Notes: generated by a model not told the origin, from the sequence alone. DNA of 64,000 nucleotides from Prescottella equi (GCF_002094305.1 NZ_LWTX01000001.1:930001-994000), one strand, 5' to 3'. Positions 26,482 to 35,772 are shown, counted from the stretch's first letter. Translations and numbers: made by a program.

Positions 26482-26487
26482 TAGGTT
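26482..26487 (+). promoter_or_regulatory. Candidate -10 box for a leaderless transcript
   Basis: TAGGTT fits TANNNT and ends 7 nt before the ATG at 26495, the spacing expected if transcription starts at the start codon. No clear -35 is seen. Confidence 0.4.
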
Positions 26488-26494
26488 GCAGGAC

Positions 26495-26857
26495 ATGGGG
26501 GACGCGATCCCGGAACCCGAACACGTCTACGGCCGCCTGTCGGAGCGGGCGCGACTTGCGCTGCTTCGCAATCCGCAGGGCTTCGTGCCCCCGGAGTTCA
26601 TCGGCCAGGTCATCAGTGTCTGCGGTGACGACAGCGTCTGCTACGTCACCTCCGACGACGACGTGCCGCACTTCGCGATCTTCCAGGGCCCACTGTCGGA
26701 CTACCTGTTCGTCCGCCGTCAGTGTCTGGACGCCTGGTGGGACGCCCTCGAGCCGGGGGTACGTCGATCGCTGGCGAAGGGCGACCGCGTGTTCGACTCT
26801 TCTCTGGTCGACAGCGACTACGTCACACTGCGGCTGACCGGTGCGGATCTGCGCTAG
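26495..26857 (+). CDS. Hypothetical protein, 120 residues
   Basis: A soluble, acidic protein without a recognised domain. It has the sentence-like core GQVISVCGDDSVCYVTSDDDVPHFAIFQGPLSDYLFVRRQCLDAWWDAL. There is no signal peptide or helix. The ATG follows GCAGGA closely, or may be leaderless because a TANNNT box lies 7 nt upstream. It is divergent from the ADH gene across a repeat-bearing gap, and 105 bp upstream of the PucR regulator on the same strand. No function can be assigned. Confidence 0.6.
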   Translation: MGDAIPEPEHVYGRLSERARLALLRNPQGFVPPEFIGQVISVCGDDSVCYVTSDDDVPHFAIFQGPLSDYLFVRRQCLDAWWDALEPGVRRSLAKGDRVFDSSLVDSDYVTLRLTGADLR

Positions 26858-26962
26858 CGGCCCGTCCGCGGCGTTTCGTCGCTGTGCACTACAGGTGCCG
26901 CGTCTACGGTGGATGCCGCCGATCGTCGGCGGCGAGCTCGATCCGGAAAGGTGTGATGGCGA

Positions 26963-28168
26963 GTGAACGCGCGGGAACCGGCAGAACGCTGGCTGCGCAA
27001 CTACCTCACCAGCACGCTGACGCAGCACGACCTCGATCTCTTCCTGTCGGGCCTCGAGGAGTCGTTCACCACGGACATTCCCGAGTTGGCCGCGGACGCC
27101 GAACTTCAACGAGACCTACGAGCGGCGGTGCGCAGTCAGCTCGGCGCGTTCCTCGGTGCGTCCGGACAGTCCGCCGACGGATCGGCCGAGGCGCCGGTCT
27201 CCGTCGAGGCCCACGCGCTCGCCCGCACGGTCGCACAGCGGGGACTCGAGCTGCGGGTGTTGTCTCAGCTCTATCACGCCGGTCACCGAGCCATGTTGTC
27301 GTTCGCGACCGAGTTCCTGCAGCAGGAGGACCTCGACGCCCAGTTCAAACTCGAGGTCCTCACCACGATGTGGTCGCAGACCAGCGAGCTGCTCAACGCG
27401 ATGCTCGACGAACTTGCCGTCACGTACGCGGACGAGCGGGAGCGGCTGCTGCAGGGCGCTTTCGCGTCCCGCGTGACCACGGTGCGCGAGATCCTCGACG
27501 GCGGTGGGGGCGTCGCGCAGTCGTCGGGACTGCTCGGCTACCCGTTGCGACTCACACACACCGCCGTGGTCGCGTGGGTCGACGACTCGACGGTGTTCGC
27601 CGGCTCCCTCGACCGGGTGATGTCACGAGTTGCGGCCGGCCGGCGCACCCTGTCGGTGCCGTCGGGTGCGCACGGCGTGTGGTCGTGGATCGCGCAGGAC
27701 AGCGACGACCCGTGGGTCGTCGACCACTGTCGGATTCCGGACGGCGTCCGCCTCGCGGTCGGTGAGCGTGCTCCGGGAATCGAGGGATTCCGCAGCAGCC
27801 ATCGTGAGGCGCTCGCGGCGCAGCGGATCGCCGAGGTCGGCAAGCAGCGAAAGGCCGTGACCAGCTACACCCACGTCGAACTGGTCTCGATGTTGTCGGC
27901 CGATCCCGACGCGATGCGCGCCCTCGTCGCCCGGGAGCTGGCCGGTCTCCTCGGTGAGGATCCTGCGTCCGAGCGTTTGCGGGACACCCTGCGCGCCGTG
28001 ATGAACTGTCACGGCAACCATGAGGCCGCAGCCCGTCGGCTGGGAATCCACAAGAACACCGTCCGGTACCGCATGCAGCGGGCGGAAGAACTTCTCGGCG
28101 GCGACATTCTGGCGCGCAGGCTGAAACTGGAACTCGCCTTGGAGTGTTTCGAGGCATTCGGCGGATAA
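26963..28168 (+). CDS. PucR-family transcriptional regulator
   Basis: A 401-residue regulator. The N-terminal 170 residues are helical (RsbT co-antagonist/RsbR-like sensor arrangement). The middle (about 185-290) resembles the GGDEF-like CdaR/PucR domain. The C-terminal 340-395 is a PucR helix-turn-helix: LRAVMNCHGNHEAAARRLGIHKNTVRYRMQRAEELLGG. It starts at GTG 26963 behind GGAAAGG. Such regulators usually control neighbouring catabolic or transport genes in response to a metabolite. The nearest candidates here are the ADH/DoxX pair and the 120-residue protein, but nothing proves a link. Confidence 0.85.
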   Translation: MNAREPAERWLRNYLTSTLTQHDLDLFLSGLEESFTTDIPELAADAELQRDLRAAVRSQLGAFLGASGQSADGSAEAPVSVEAHALARTVAQRGLELRVLSQLYHAGHRAMLSFATEFLQQEDLDAQFKLEVLTTMWSQTSELLNAMLDELAVTYADERERLLQGAFASRVTTVREILDGGGGVAQSSGLLGYPLRLTHTAVVAWVDDSTVFAGSLDRVMSRVAAGRRTLSVPSGAHGVWSWIAQDSDDPWVVDHCRIPDGVRLAVGERAPGIEGFRSSHREALAAQRIAEVGKQRKAVTSYTHVELVSMLSADPDAMRALVARELAGLLGEDPASERLRDTLRAVMNCHGNHEAAARRLGIHKNTVRYRMQRAEELLGGDILARRLKLELALECFEAFGG

Positions 28169-28203
28169 CGGAGATCGCTGTCCGCTGGCACGCGATGAAA
28201 CAC

Positions 28204-28404
28204 TCACTGCCGGTCAGCCGCCGCTTCGGGATGCCGAGCTCGGTCGGCACGTGATCCGAGAATCGCCGTCAGTAGCGCAGCGGCGAGAAGGAAGAGCACA
28301 ACACGCGAGCTGCGTTCCGCGCTGCCCAGGTCGGGCCACGTCAGTGCTTGGGCGATGACGGCGGTCAGGTAGAGCAGTATTGCCCCGGTCGAGAATCTGT
28401 TCAT
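28204..28404 (-). CDS. Small membrane protein, 66 residues
   Basis: A short frame with two hydrophobic segments (about 6-22 and 34-51) separated by a polar loop, and a basic tail (SRADRARHPE). The ATG at 28404 has CGGAG 7 nt upstream, which distinguishes it from the much longer overlapping frame on the same strand, an Arg/Pro-rich shadow of the HNH gene. No family recognised. Confidence 0.55.
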   Translation of the reverse strand: MNRFSTGAILLYLTAVIAQALTWPDLGSAERSSRVVLFLLAAALLTAILGSRADRARHPEAAADRQ

Positions 28405-28526
28405 GGGTAGCTCCGTACGTGGTTGGTGCGTATGTGGACTTGGCGTGCAGCCGAATGGCAGACAATGTTGCCGAACTCGTGCATCCGGCGATAGCCGGCA
28501 CGCTGTTTCGGGTGCCGGCTGCCGTG

Positions 28527-29825
28527 TCATGCGGCGTGTGGTCCGGCGCGGTTGTGGGCGGGGACGGGTTTCTTGTAGGGGTCGACGGTGCTCGGTGGTG
28601 TGAACCACGGGTGCCGGTCGGCGCCGATTTTCACGTCCCAGTGGCTGTGGTGGAGGAGTTGGTGGTGGTAGCGGCAGAGTAGGACGAGGTTGTCGAGGTC
28701 GGTGGGTCCGCCGTCTGCCCAGTGCTTTACGTGGTGGCCTTCGCAGTGGGCGGGTGGTGCGCCGCAGCCGGGGAAGGCGCAGCCGTGGTCGCGGGCGATC
28801 AACGCGCGGCGCTGTTTCTTCGACACGGTCCTGCTCGTTCGCCCCAGATTCAAGGGGACGCCGTCGTCCATGACGATGGGGGTGAGGTGGCAGTCGCACG
28901 CGATCCGGCGGGCGGTCGCGATCGACAGGGGCCCCGTGTGGGGCATGCGTGCGATGTCTTTGTCGCCGAACAGATCCGAATCGCTGTCTGGATTCACCCA
29001 CTCGTGAGCCGACTTGCTGCGGGCGAGGTCGGCGGCGTTCACATGGAGTGACAGGTGTGGCCGCTCGCCGCCCTCGACGGGTGCTTCGCCGGAGTCGAGG
29101 TAGCGGCGCAGGATCTCGGAGAATGCGTCCGCCCGCTGCCGTGCCGGGGTGCGTTTTTCGGCGGGGTCGTCGACCGGCTTCCTCGGCTTGGTCAGTGCCG
29201 AGAGTGCCGTCAACAGCATCTCGCCGGTGACGGCGTCGAGGTCACCTTCGACCGCGACGCGTCCGTTCAACGTTTTCGAGGCGTGGAACTCGTTGCGCTC
29301 GGCGTCTTCGCTGGGCGGGAGTTCGTCGGATTCGAAGATCCGCTCCAACCGCGAGATGCAGGTGCGAACGGTCGTAGTGGTCGCGGCGGGACCGGACGCG
29401 GCGTCCAGCAACACCTTCCGGCACGAACCAAGCGCTTCGTTCGGCATGCCGCGCGGCGGGGTCTCGCAGAACTTCCCGATCAACGCCGCGTGCTCGGCGG
29501 AAATATCGCCGGCGTTGAAGGCGTCGGCGATCTCGGGCTGTCGGCTCAGCATCCGGCCCAATGCGAGGATCCGTGCGGCAGCCGGTACCTCCAGCAACGT
29601 GTTCGCAGCCAACCACTGCTTGACACTGCGAAATCCGAGGGTGTCGAACGAGACTGCGCGCTCGTCGATTTCGGCGACGATGGCTGCACGTAGTGCTTCG
29701 AGTTGTTCGATCGCGTGGCAGATGTCGAGGCCGGTCTGCACCAGCAGGATTTCTGGCAGTGTGTGCACGTCTCCTGGTCGCGGTGCGGTGACCGTGACCA
29801 GCGAATTGAGTCCCCCCGGATTCAT
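28527..29825 (-). CDS. DUF222/13E12-repeat protein with C-terminal HNH nuclease motif
   Basis: A 432-residue protein of the 13E12 repeat family, common in multiple copies in Mycobacteriales. The N-terminal 300 residues are the helical DUF222 region (AIVAEIDERAV...LGFRSVKQWLA). The C-terminus holds the HNH fold CAFPGCGAPPAHCEGHHVKHWADGG...DNLVLLCRYHHQLLHH, with two zinc-type Cys pairs and the catalytic HH. The biological role of this family is not settled; it is often considered a repeated, mobile-like element. No flanking inverted repeats or target duplication are evident. The gene is full length. Confidence 0.9.
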   Translation of the reverse strand: MNPGGLNSLVTVTAPRPGDVHTLPEILLVQTGLDICHAIEQLEALRAAIVAEIDERAVSFDTLGFRSVKQWLAANTLLEVPAAARILALGRMLSRQPEIADAFNAGDISAEHAALIGKFCETPPRGMPNEALGSCRKVLLDAASGPAATTTTVRTCISRLERIFESDELPPSEDAERNEFHASKTLNGRVAVEGDLDAVTGEMLLTALSALTKPRKPVDDPAEKRTPARQRADAFSEILRRYLDSGEAPVEGGERPHLSLHVNAADLARSKSAHEWVNPDSDSDLFGDKDIARMPHTGPLSIATARRIACDCHLTPIVMDDGVPLNLGRTSRTVSKKQRRALIARDHGCAFPGCGAPPAHCEGHHVKHWADGGPTDLDNLVLLCRYHHQLLHHSHWDVKIGADRHPWFTPPSTVDPYKKPVPAHNRAGPHAA

Positions 29826-30036
29826 GACCCAAGTCTAGTTCGAATATATGTTCGAGTCAATGGGGCTTCTCCTGCGTCAGACTTTCCGGGAGGTCCCGGC
29901 GTTGAAGAGCCGGGACGCGAGCCGGCGTGGGTGGGCGTATGGCGAGGTCGCGACGGACGAAGGTCCCGTTCGAGGTGAAGATGCGGATGTAGGTCGACCT
30001 CGGTTCGAATCACCCCACGGTCCTTCTGTGCCGAAC
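29826..30036. other. Intergenic gap without recognised features
   Basis: About 210 bp. I see no open frame with a ribosome site, RNA gene or clear hairpin. It may carry the HNH gene promoter near 29830-29850, where the base composition is more AT-rich (CGAATATATGTTCGAG, with a short palindrome CGAA-N8-TTCG). Confidence 0.4.
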
Positions 30037-30651
30037 TCAGTAGTCGTCGACGACGAGGTTGGGGAAGGTGTACCAGCCGTCCCCGATGTTGCGTGAGGCC
30101 GTGCGTTTCAGGGTGGCTTCGGAGAGGCCGTGAGGTGCGTAGATCCATCCCGGATTGTCGAACGGCGACAGTCCCGTTCGTGCATCGTGGAAGTACACCG
30201 AGCCATCGCCGCCGACATGGGCGTACGCGACGTCGAATCGTCCGATTCTTACGTCGCGCTGGTAGCGGCCGCCGCGAAGATTCTCGGGCTCGCGAAGTAG
30301 TTGGTGTGCAACCTCTTCGAACTCTCGTCGATGGTCGGCGAAGGTGGGACGGCCGAATGTGGATGCGCCGAGTGCGCACCCGGCAACGAGAAGCCAGACC
30401 ACGATTGCCCATGTCCAGCGCCGACGCCGCGTCACGATGAGGGCTGCGACGACGGTCGCCACCACGGCTGAAAGCGCCAGTGCGGTGCGGGCACTCGCGC
30501 GTGCGACAGCGCTGTCGGAAGGGGACGGCCACGGGAGGTGCCACGCCACGGCAGTCATCACCGCTGCCGCGGCCACCGCCGCCGCGAGGTTGACCCACAC
30601 AACCCAGCCGAGGGAGCCTCGGTCGTGGACCGGCCTCGCTTCGCACGCCAT
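30037..30651 (-). CDS. Membrane protein of unknown function, 204 residues
   Basis: Three N-terminal hydrophobic segments (about 16-40, 51-73, 80-98) are followed by a roughly 100-residue soluble domain, probably outside, with YQRDVRIGRFDVAYAHVGGDGSVYFHDARTG and a closing WYTFPNLVVDDY. No known motif. It lies immediately downstream (31-bp gap) of a second hypothetical on the same strand, suggesting a two-gene unit. Confidence 0.55.
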   Translation of the reverse strand: MACEARPVHDRGSLGWVVWVNLAAAVAAAAVMTAVAWHLPWPSPSDSAVARASARTALALSAVVATVVAALIVTRRRRWTWAIVVWLLVAGCALGASTFGRPTFADHRREFEEVAHQLLREPENLRGGRYQRDVRIGRFDVAYAHVGGDGSVYFHDARTGLSPFDNPGWIYAPHGLSEATLKRTASRNIGDGWYTFPNLVVDDY

Positions 30652-30681
30652 CCTCCGAGGATAGGTCGAAAAGGCGCGCCC

Positions 30682-31269
30682 TCAGCCGTAGTACGGCGGC
30701 TCGGTGTCGGGATCGTCGACCACGACGTCTACGCGGGTGTCCGCGACGAGCCGCGCGATCGCGTCGGCGCTTGCGCCGATCGTTGCGAAGTGTGGGTCGA
30801 CGTCGCATGTGACGCACCACGCGTGATCGGCCGGCCAGACGAACGCGGGCGTGGGGGCTACCGTGTCCTGGAGCAGCTCCGAAACCTGTGAGTCCCAGTC
30901 GGCGACGTCGGCTAGTGATCCGCGGAAGAGGAAGTAGGCGCGGTTCGGGATCGAGATTCTCGGCATCGGATCGTCCCCGGAGAAGCTCGGCCATCCTTCC
31001 CAGATGCAGAAATAACAGTCGTCGGGCGTCGCGGTGTAGGGGGTCAAGTCCGCGAGAGCCACGCCCAGCTGTTCGTTGTCGGACAGCGCGCCCGGGGCGC
31101 GCCGGACGTCGCCCTCTGACTGCCCCGGAAAGCTCGGGTCGGGAATGAACCGTAGGCGCGCGTGCTTCTCGAAGTCGCGTGGGCCTCGTGCCGCCAGATG
31201 TCGCCAATCTTCGTCCGACCGCTCCAGCCACCGCGCGACCGTCAGGTCGGCACACCGCGTAATGCCCAT
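30682..31269 (-). CDS. Hypothetical protein, 195 residues
   Basis: A soluble protein without signal or helix. Distinctive segments are RFIPDPSFPGQSEGD, DDCYFCIWEGWP, RAYFLFRGSL and WPADHAWCVTCDVDPHFATIG, a pattern I have seen in uncharacterised actinobacterial proteins of about this size, often annotated only as hypothetical. Two cysteine pairs (CYFC and CVTC) might bind metal or form disulfides. It is probably co-transcribed with the downstream membrane protein. Confidence 0.55.
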   Translation of the reverse strand: MGITRCADLTVARWLERSDEDWRHLAARGPRDFEKHARLRFIPDPSFPGQSEGDVRRAPGALSDNEQLGVALADLTPYTATPDDCYFCIWEGWPSFSGDDPMPRISIPNRAYFLFRGSLADVADWDSQVSELLQDTVAPTPAFVWPADHAWCVTCDVDPHFATIGASADAIARLVADTRVDVVVDDPDTEPPYYG

Positions 31270-31308
31270 CCGGAGATTATGGCGGCGACACCCGATTCGC
31301 GGCGCTAC

Positions 31309-32091
31309 TCAGGGAACTCGGAATCCGCGGAACGTCACGTTTCGCCGTTGCCTGAACCCCAGACGGGTGTACACGCTGATCGCCTGGGCATTGGTGGCGG
31401 CGACGTGCAGGAACGCTCGTTCGCCGCGGGCCGCGATCCGGTCGGCGAGCGCTCGGACCAGGTGCGCGGCCAGGCCGTGGCCGCGCGCGTCCGGTGCGGT
31501 GCAGACGGCACTGATCTCCGTCCAGCCCGGCGGGCGCAGGCGCTCACCGGCCATGGCCACCAGAGCGCCGTCCCGGCGGATCCCGAGGTAGGTTCCGAAC
31601 TCGGGTGTGCGCGACCAGAACGGACCCGGACGTGTTTCCGTCACGAGCGCGAGCATTTCCGGCAGATCCGCGTCACCGAGTTCGACGAGCGCGAATCCGG
31701 CGGGAAGCCCGTCCTCGGCAGTAGCAGGGTGCACGCCCGTGGGTGGCGCCAGCATCTGCAACCCGTCGAGGACGAAAACCGGCTCCCAGTGTGCCGGTGG
31801 GAGTTCCGGGCAGCTGAAGAGATCGGCGAAGCCGCCGGCCCCGAGCAGGCGGGCGAGATCTTCCCAATCCTCGGGTCGCGGGTCGGCCGGAACCGAGCAG
31901 AAGGTCGACACCTCGTCGGCGTACGCATTCGCCCGACCGACGGTGCGGGAGAGGTGGGCGTGAGCGCCGGTCAGCGAGAAGTGGACCGGGTGATCGAGCA
32001 CCTGGTCGTCGGTCTCCTGCCACTGCGCGAGCAGTGCGCCGGAGTCCGATCGCCCGGCCGGGAGAGTCTCTGAGCGGGTATCTGGCGCCAT
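31309..32091 (-). CDS. GNAT-family N-acetyltransferase
   Basis: A 260-residue soluble enzyme with a C-terminal GNAT fold. The acetyl-CoA motif A is ICTAPDARGHGLAAHLVRALADRI-like (about residues 190-213; R-G-H-G-L/A), then FLHVAATNAQAISVYTRLGFRQR, typical of FR47-like members. The N-terminal 130 residues are less conserved and may give substrate specificity. The acceptor amine is unknown. It is divergent from the P450 gene. Confidence 0.82.
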   Translation of the reverse strand: MAPDTRSETLPAGRSDSGALLAQWQETDDQVLDHPVHFSLTGAHAHLSRTVGRANAYADEVSTFCSVPADPRPEDWEDLARLLGAGGFADLFSCPELPPAHWEPVFVLDGLQMLAPPTGVHPATAEDGLPAGFALVELGDADLPEMLALVTETRPGPFWSRTPEFGTYLGIRRDGALVAMAGERLRPPGWTEISAVCTAPDARGHGLAAHLVRALADRIAARGERAFLHVAATNAQAISVYTRLGFRQRRNVTFRGFRVP

Positions 32092-32247
32092 GCGTCCCAG
32101 CCTCGCACCCGAGGATCCGGTCGGCGAAATCCGGTAGGTGCTCTCCGGCGGTGCTCACCGCGATCGACGTGCGTGGCGTTTGTGCCGACAGCACAATTCG
32201 CACCCGCCGTGCTGTGCCGAATGCCCAAGCGGCGGTCTGCGCGATCG

Positions 32248-32263
32248 TGTGATCATGGTCACG
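32248..32263 (+). promoter_or_regulatory. CRP/GlxR-type site upstream of the P450 gene
   Basis: TGTGA-N6-TCACG, one base from the CRP consensus TGTGA-N6-TCACA, about 47 bp before the P450 start codon and also upstream of the divergent GNAT gene. Confidence 0.55.
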
Positions 32264-32309
32264 CGGATCGCTGAACGGTCCGCCTCGATCCCGAGAGAAG
32301 GTGTGCGGC

Positions 32310-33557
32310 GTGACAGTTCCCGGTGTCCCCGAAGGTTTCGATTTCACCGACCCTGACGTGTACGAGCGGCGGTTGCCGATCAGCGAGTTCGCGGCGCTGC
32401 GCAAATCGGCGCCGGTGCACTGGGTGGCACAGCCGCCGACCAAGGGCGGGTACGCGGACGAGGGCTACTGGGCGGTGTCCCGGCACGAGGACGTCAAGGA
32501 GGTCTCCCGCAACAGCGAGGTCTACTCGACCTGGGAGAACACTGCGATCGCGCGGTTCTCGGACGACATGCCGCGGGAGACGGTCGAGCTGATGCGGCAC
32601 CTGCTGATCAACAAGGACGCCCCCGAGCACACCAAGCTCCGGAAAGTGATCGCCCGTGGCTTCACGCCGCGCGCTGTCCAGAGTCTGCGTCCGGCGCTGA
32701 AGGCGCGGGCGGAGAAGATCGTGCAGGACGCCGTGGCCGCGGGGTCCGGGGACTTCGTCGAGCAGGTGGCGTGTGAGCTGCCGCTGCAGGCCATCGCCGA
32801 GCTCATCGGTGTGCCGCAGGAGGATCGGCACAAGATCTTCGACTGGTCGAACCAGATGATGGGCTACGACGATCCCGAGTTCGCGCAGGAGTCCGCCACT
32901 GCGTCCGCCGAGATTCTCGCGTACTCGTACGCGATGGCCGAGGAGCGACGCAAGTGCCCGGCGCAGGACATCGTCACCACGCTCGTGGAGGCCGACGTCG
33001 ACGGCGACGGGCTGGCGTCCGAGGAGTTCGGGTTCTTCGTGCTTCTGCTCGCGGTCGCCGGGAACGAGACGACTCGCAACGCCATTACGCACGGCATCAT
33101 GGCGTTCATGGACAACCCCGACCAGTGGGAGCTCTACAAGCGTGAGCGTCCGGCGACAGCAGTGGACGAGATCATCCGTTGGGCCACGCCGGTCGTCGGA
33201 TTCCAGCGAACGGCGTTGGTGGACACCGAACTCGGCGGGCAGACCATCCGCAAGGGCGACCGCGTCGTGATGTTCTACTCGTCGGCCAACTTCGACGAGG
33301 ACGTATTCGAGGATCCGATGCGGTTCGACATCACCCGCACCGACAACGACCACCTCGCCTTCGGGGGCACCGGTGCGCACTTCTGCATCGGTGCGAACCT
33401 CGCGCGGATGGAGATCGAGCTGATGTTCAACGCGATCGCGGACCACATGCCCGACATCACCAAGCTCGGCGACCCGCGCCGACTGCGGTCCGGGTGGATC
33501 AACGGGATCAAGGAACTACAGGTCGACTACGCCGGCAAGTGTCCGGTGGCGCACTGA
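32310..33557 (+). CDS. Cytochrome P450, CYP125-like steroid C26 hydroxylase
   Basis: A 415-residue soluble haem monooxygenase very close in text to mycobacterial CYP125A1 (PEGFDFTDPDVYERRLP, CELPLQAIAELIGVPQEDR, FGFFVLLLAVAGNETTRN, FQRTALVDTELGG, RLRSGWINGIKELQVDYAGKCPVAH). Haem ligand Cys359 is in GGTGAHFCIGANLARM. The I-helix oxygen-binding part is AGNETTRN, and EIIRW carries the ExxR-type contact. GAGAAGG gives proper spacing to GTG 32310 rather than GTG 32301. The family oxidises the cholesterol side chain at C26. Here no steroid genes flank it, so it may be a paralogue with another steroid or terpenoid substrate. A CRP-type site lies upstream. Confidence 0.9.
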   Translation: MTVPGVPEGFDFTDPDVYERRLPISEFAALRKSAPVHWVAQPPTKGGYADEGYWAVSRHEDVKEVSRNSEVYSTWENTAIARFSDDMPRETVELMRHLLINKDAPEHTKLRKVIARGFTPRAVQSLRPALKARAEKIVQDAVAAGSGDFVEQVACELPLQAIAELIGVPQEDRHKIFDWSNQMMGYDDPEFAQESATASAEILAYSYAMAEERRKCPAQDIVTTLVEADVDGDGLASEEFGFFVLLLAVAGNETTRNAITHGIMAFMDNPDQWELYKRERPATAVDEIIRWATPVVGFQRTALVDTELGGQTIRKGDRVVMFYSSANFDEDVFEDPMRFDITRTDNDHLAFGGTGAHFCIGANLARMEIELMFNAIADHMPDITKLGDPRRLRSGWINGIKELQVDYAGKCPVAH

Positions 33558-33566
33558 CAACCGGAG

Positions 33567-35657
33567 TCAGTAGTCCGCCGGCGCGTCCGACCACCATCCC
33601 GTCAGAGGGCCGAGTCGGTCCTCCATCACCGGCGTCAGGGTTCTCACGTACGACGCGGTGAGGTGGTTCGAGTCCCGGTAGATCTGCACGTTGCCCTCGA
33701 TCACCCGGCAACGATCCTCCCGGCACACGGCATCGGAGAGGTCGAGAGGGAAGACGGTGGGGAACGGGGCCGAGGCGTCCAGCGCGGGATCGATCGGGTC
33801 GAGGGCCTGCGCCCGGTCGATACCGCACGTGTCGGCGTTGCCGCCGCGTCGGGCCAGGCAGTCCGATGCGCGGTAGGCGACGCCGTCGGATTCCAACCAC
33901 GGGGTGTCGCGCACGACGATCGTCGGTAGGTCGAGGTCCGTCAGGGCCTGCCACAACGCGAGGTAGGTGTCGGGGGTGTAGTCGCCGGCCGCACCCGGGC
34001 GGGGACGGGTGGAGGTGCTGAACACGATGTCGGGGCGCGAGGCGGCCACCGCGTCGAGAACGTCGAACGTCCACTCCTCGCATTCGCCGACGGGGGCGTC
34101 CGGTCCCGGCGGGAGCACTGCCGGGCATCCCACCTTCACGTACGTTTCCACCCGGAAACGGTGCTTGTGGCCCAGCTCGTCGAGCGCCGGTAGCCAGTGC
34201 TCGGCGTGCGAGCCGCCGATCAACGCGATGCTGCGGTCTGCCTCCGTGTCGCCGTACGTGCAGTTGAGAGCTTCGGTCTGACCGTCCTGGGACATGCATC
34301 CGTCGAGGGTGGTCGCGGGCAGGTCCGCGTGCGCCACGAAGCGTGACGGCTGCTCGCGCGCGAACTCGACGTCGGCGCCGGACAGCAGCGCGGCGGCGCC
34401 GGGGTACGCCGCGGAGTCGAGTGATGTCTGCTGCGCCCACTCCTCGGTGCGGCGATCGACGAACCCGGTCCACGTCACCGAGGCCGCGGCGAGCGCGACT
34501 GTGATCAGCGACACGACGCCGATCAGTGTGCCACGCACTGCGCGCGGGCCCGACGTCTGCCGGATAGGCGTCTCGATCAGGCGGGTGGTGAGTTCGGCGA
34601 GCGCAAGGGAGAGGCCGATGACGACGACGCCGCCGGCGAAACCGACATCCGGCTCCTCGCGCCAGACCAGGAACGCGATGAGGACCGGCCAGTGCCACAG
34701 GTACAGCGCGTACGCGATCGACCCCAACCGAACCAGGGGAGGTGACGCGAGCAGGCGGGTGGGGGAGGGATCTCGGTCGTCTCCCTCCGCCCCGGCGACG
34801 ATGATCGCGAGTGCGGCACCGACGGGAACGAGCGCCCACGGTCCCGGGAACTGGCTTCGTCCGTCGAGCACCATGCCGCACGCGACGACGATCGCGAGCC
34901 CGGCGACCGCGAGGAGCACCCGCCACACCCGTGGCACCCGCAGATACGGGGCCGCGCAGGCCAGCAGACCGCCGACGAGTAGTTCCCACATCCGGGCAGC
35001 GGTGTCGTAGTACAGCCACGTCTGAGGCAGGTCGCTGGTCGTCGCGTAGGTCAGCGAGGCGATCGCGAGAACACCGAGCAGCATCGCGAGCGGTCCGCGA
35101 ACCGTGATGCCACGTGCGCGGAGCAGCCACGCGAGCCCGAAGACGAGGACGAGCGCAGCCAGATAGAACTGCCCCTGGACGGATATCGACCACAGATGCT
35201 GCAGCGGGCTTACCGACGGGTCGGCGGCGAGATAGTCGCTCGCACTGTCGGCGAGGTGCCAGTTCTGCAGGAACGTCAACGACGCCGTGACCTGCCGCGC
35301 GGTGTCGAACCACTGGGTGGCCGGATGCATCGTGACGGTGAAGGCCACCACCGCCGCCAGCACGAGAACGAGTGGCGGCAGCAGCCTCCGCAGGACCCGC
35401 CGGACCACCGGAACCGGATCGAGCCGGCCTCCGGATTCCGCGGCCCGCAGCAGCGAGGCGACGAAGAAGAACCCCGACAGCGTGAGGAAGATGTCGACGC
35501 CGCCGGACACCCGACCGAACCAGACGTGGTAGACGACGACGAGACCGATCGCGAGACCGCGGAGTCCGTCGAGATCGTGGCGGTACGCGGCGCGGCCACG
35601 AGTTGCCGACGCCGACGGCCCGCCGAGGAGGGTTCGGTCGGTGGAGCGGACGGACAC
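33567..35657 (-). CDS. Acyltransferase-3 / SGNH-domain membrane protein (OafA-like)
   Basis: A 696-residue protein that probably O-acylates a cell-wall glycan. The N-terminal acyltransferase-3 part (about 25-390) starts YRHDLDGLRGLAIGLVVVYHVWFG, with the catalytic-type His in VVYH and FFFVASLL, and about ten helices. The C-terminal 250 residues are an extracytoplasmic SGNH hydrolase-like domain (ALIGGSHAEHWLPAL; closing DSNHLTASYV with the Asp/His pair). The frame reaches 35822, but that would overlap divergent bioA. GGGAAGA 5-6 nt before GTG 35657 supports the shorter form. Confidence 0.85.
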   Translation of the reverse strand: MSVRSTDRTLLGGPSASATRGRAAYRHDLDGLRGLAIGLVVVYHVWFGRVSGGVDIFLTLSGFFFVASLLRAAESGGRLDPVPVVRRVLRRLLPPLVLVLAAVVAFTVTMHPATQWFDTARQVTASLTFLQNWHLADSASDYLAADPSVSPLQHLWSISVQGQFYLAALVLVFGLAWLLRARGITVRGPLAMLLGVLAIASLTYATTSDLPQTWLYYDTAARMWELLVGGLLACAAPYLRVPRVWRVLLAVAGLAIVVACGMVLDGRSQFPGPWALVPVGAALAIIVAGAEGDDRDPSPTRLLASPPLVRLGSIAYALYLWHWPVLIAFLVWREEPDVGFAGGVVVIGLSLALAELTTRLIETPIRQTSGPRAVRGTLIGVVSLITVALAAASVTWTGFVDRRTEEWAQQTSLDSAAYPGAAALLSGADVEFAREQPSRFVAHADLPATTLDGCMSQDGQTEALNCTYGDTEADRSIALIGGSHAEHWLPALDELGHKHRFRVETYVKVGCPAVLPPGPDAPVGECEEWTFDVLDAVAASRPDIVFSTSTRPRPGAAGDYTPDTYLALWQALTDLDLPTIVVRDTPWLESDGVAYRASDCLARRGGNADTCGIDRAQALDPIDPALDASAPFPTVFPLDLSDAVCREDRCRVIEGNVQIYRDSNHLTASYVRTLTPVMEDRLGPLTGWWSDAPADY

Positions 35658-35772
35658 GCGAATCTTCCCGGGCAGACGACAGGGGGTCGACCGCGGCGGA
35701 TTCCGCCGGCGGGGACCTGTCCAACGTACCTGCCGACCCGCCCGTGATGCTTGACACCTACAGTCGAGCGCC

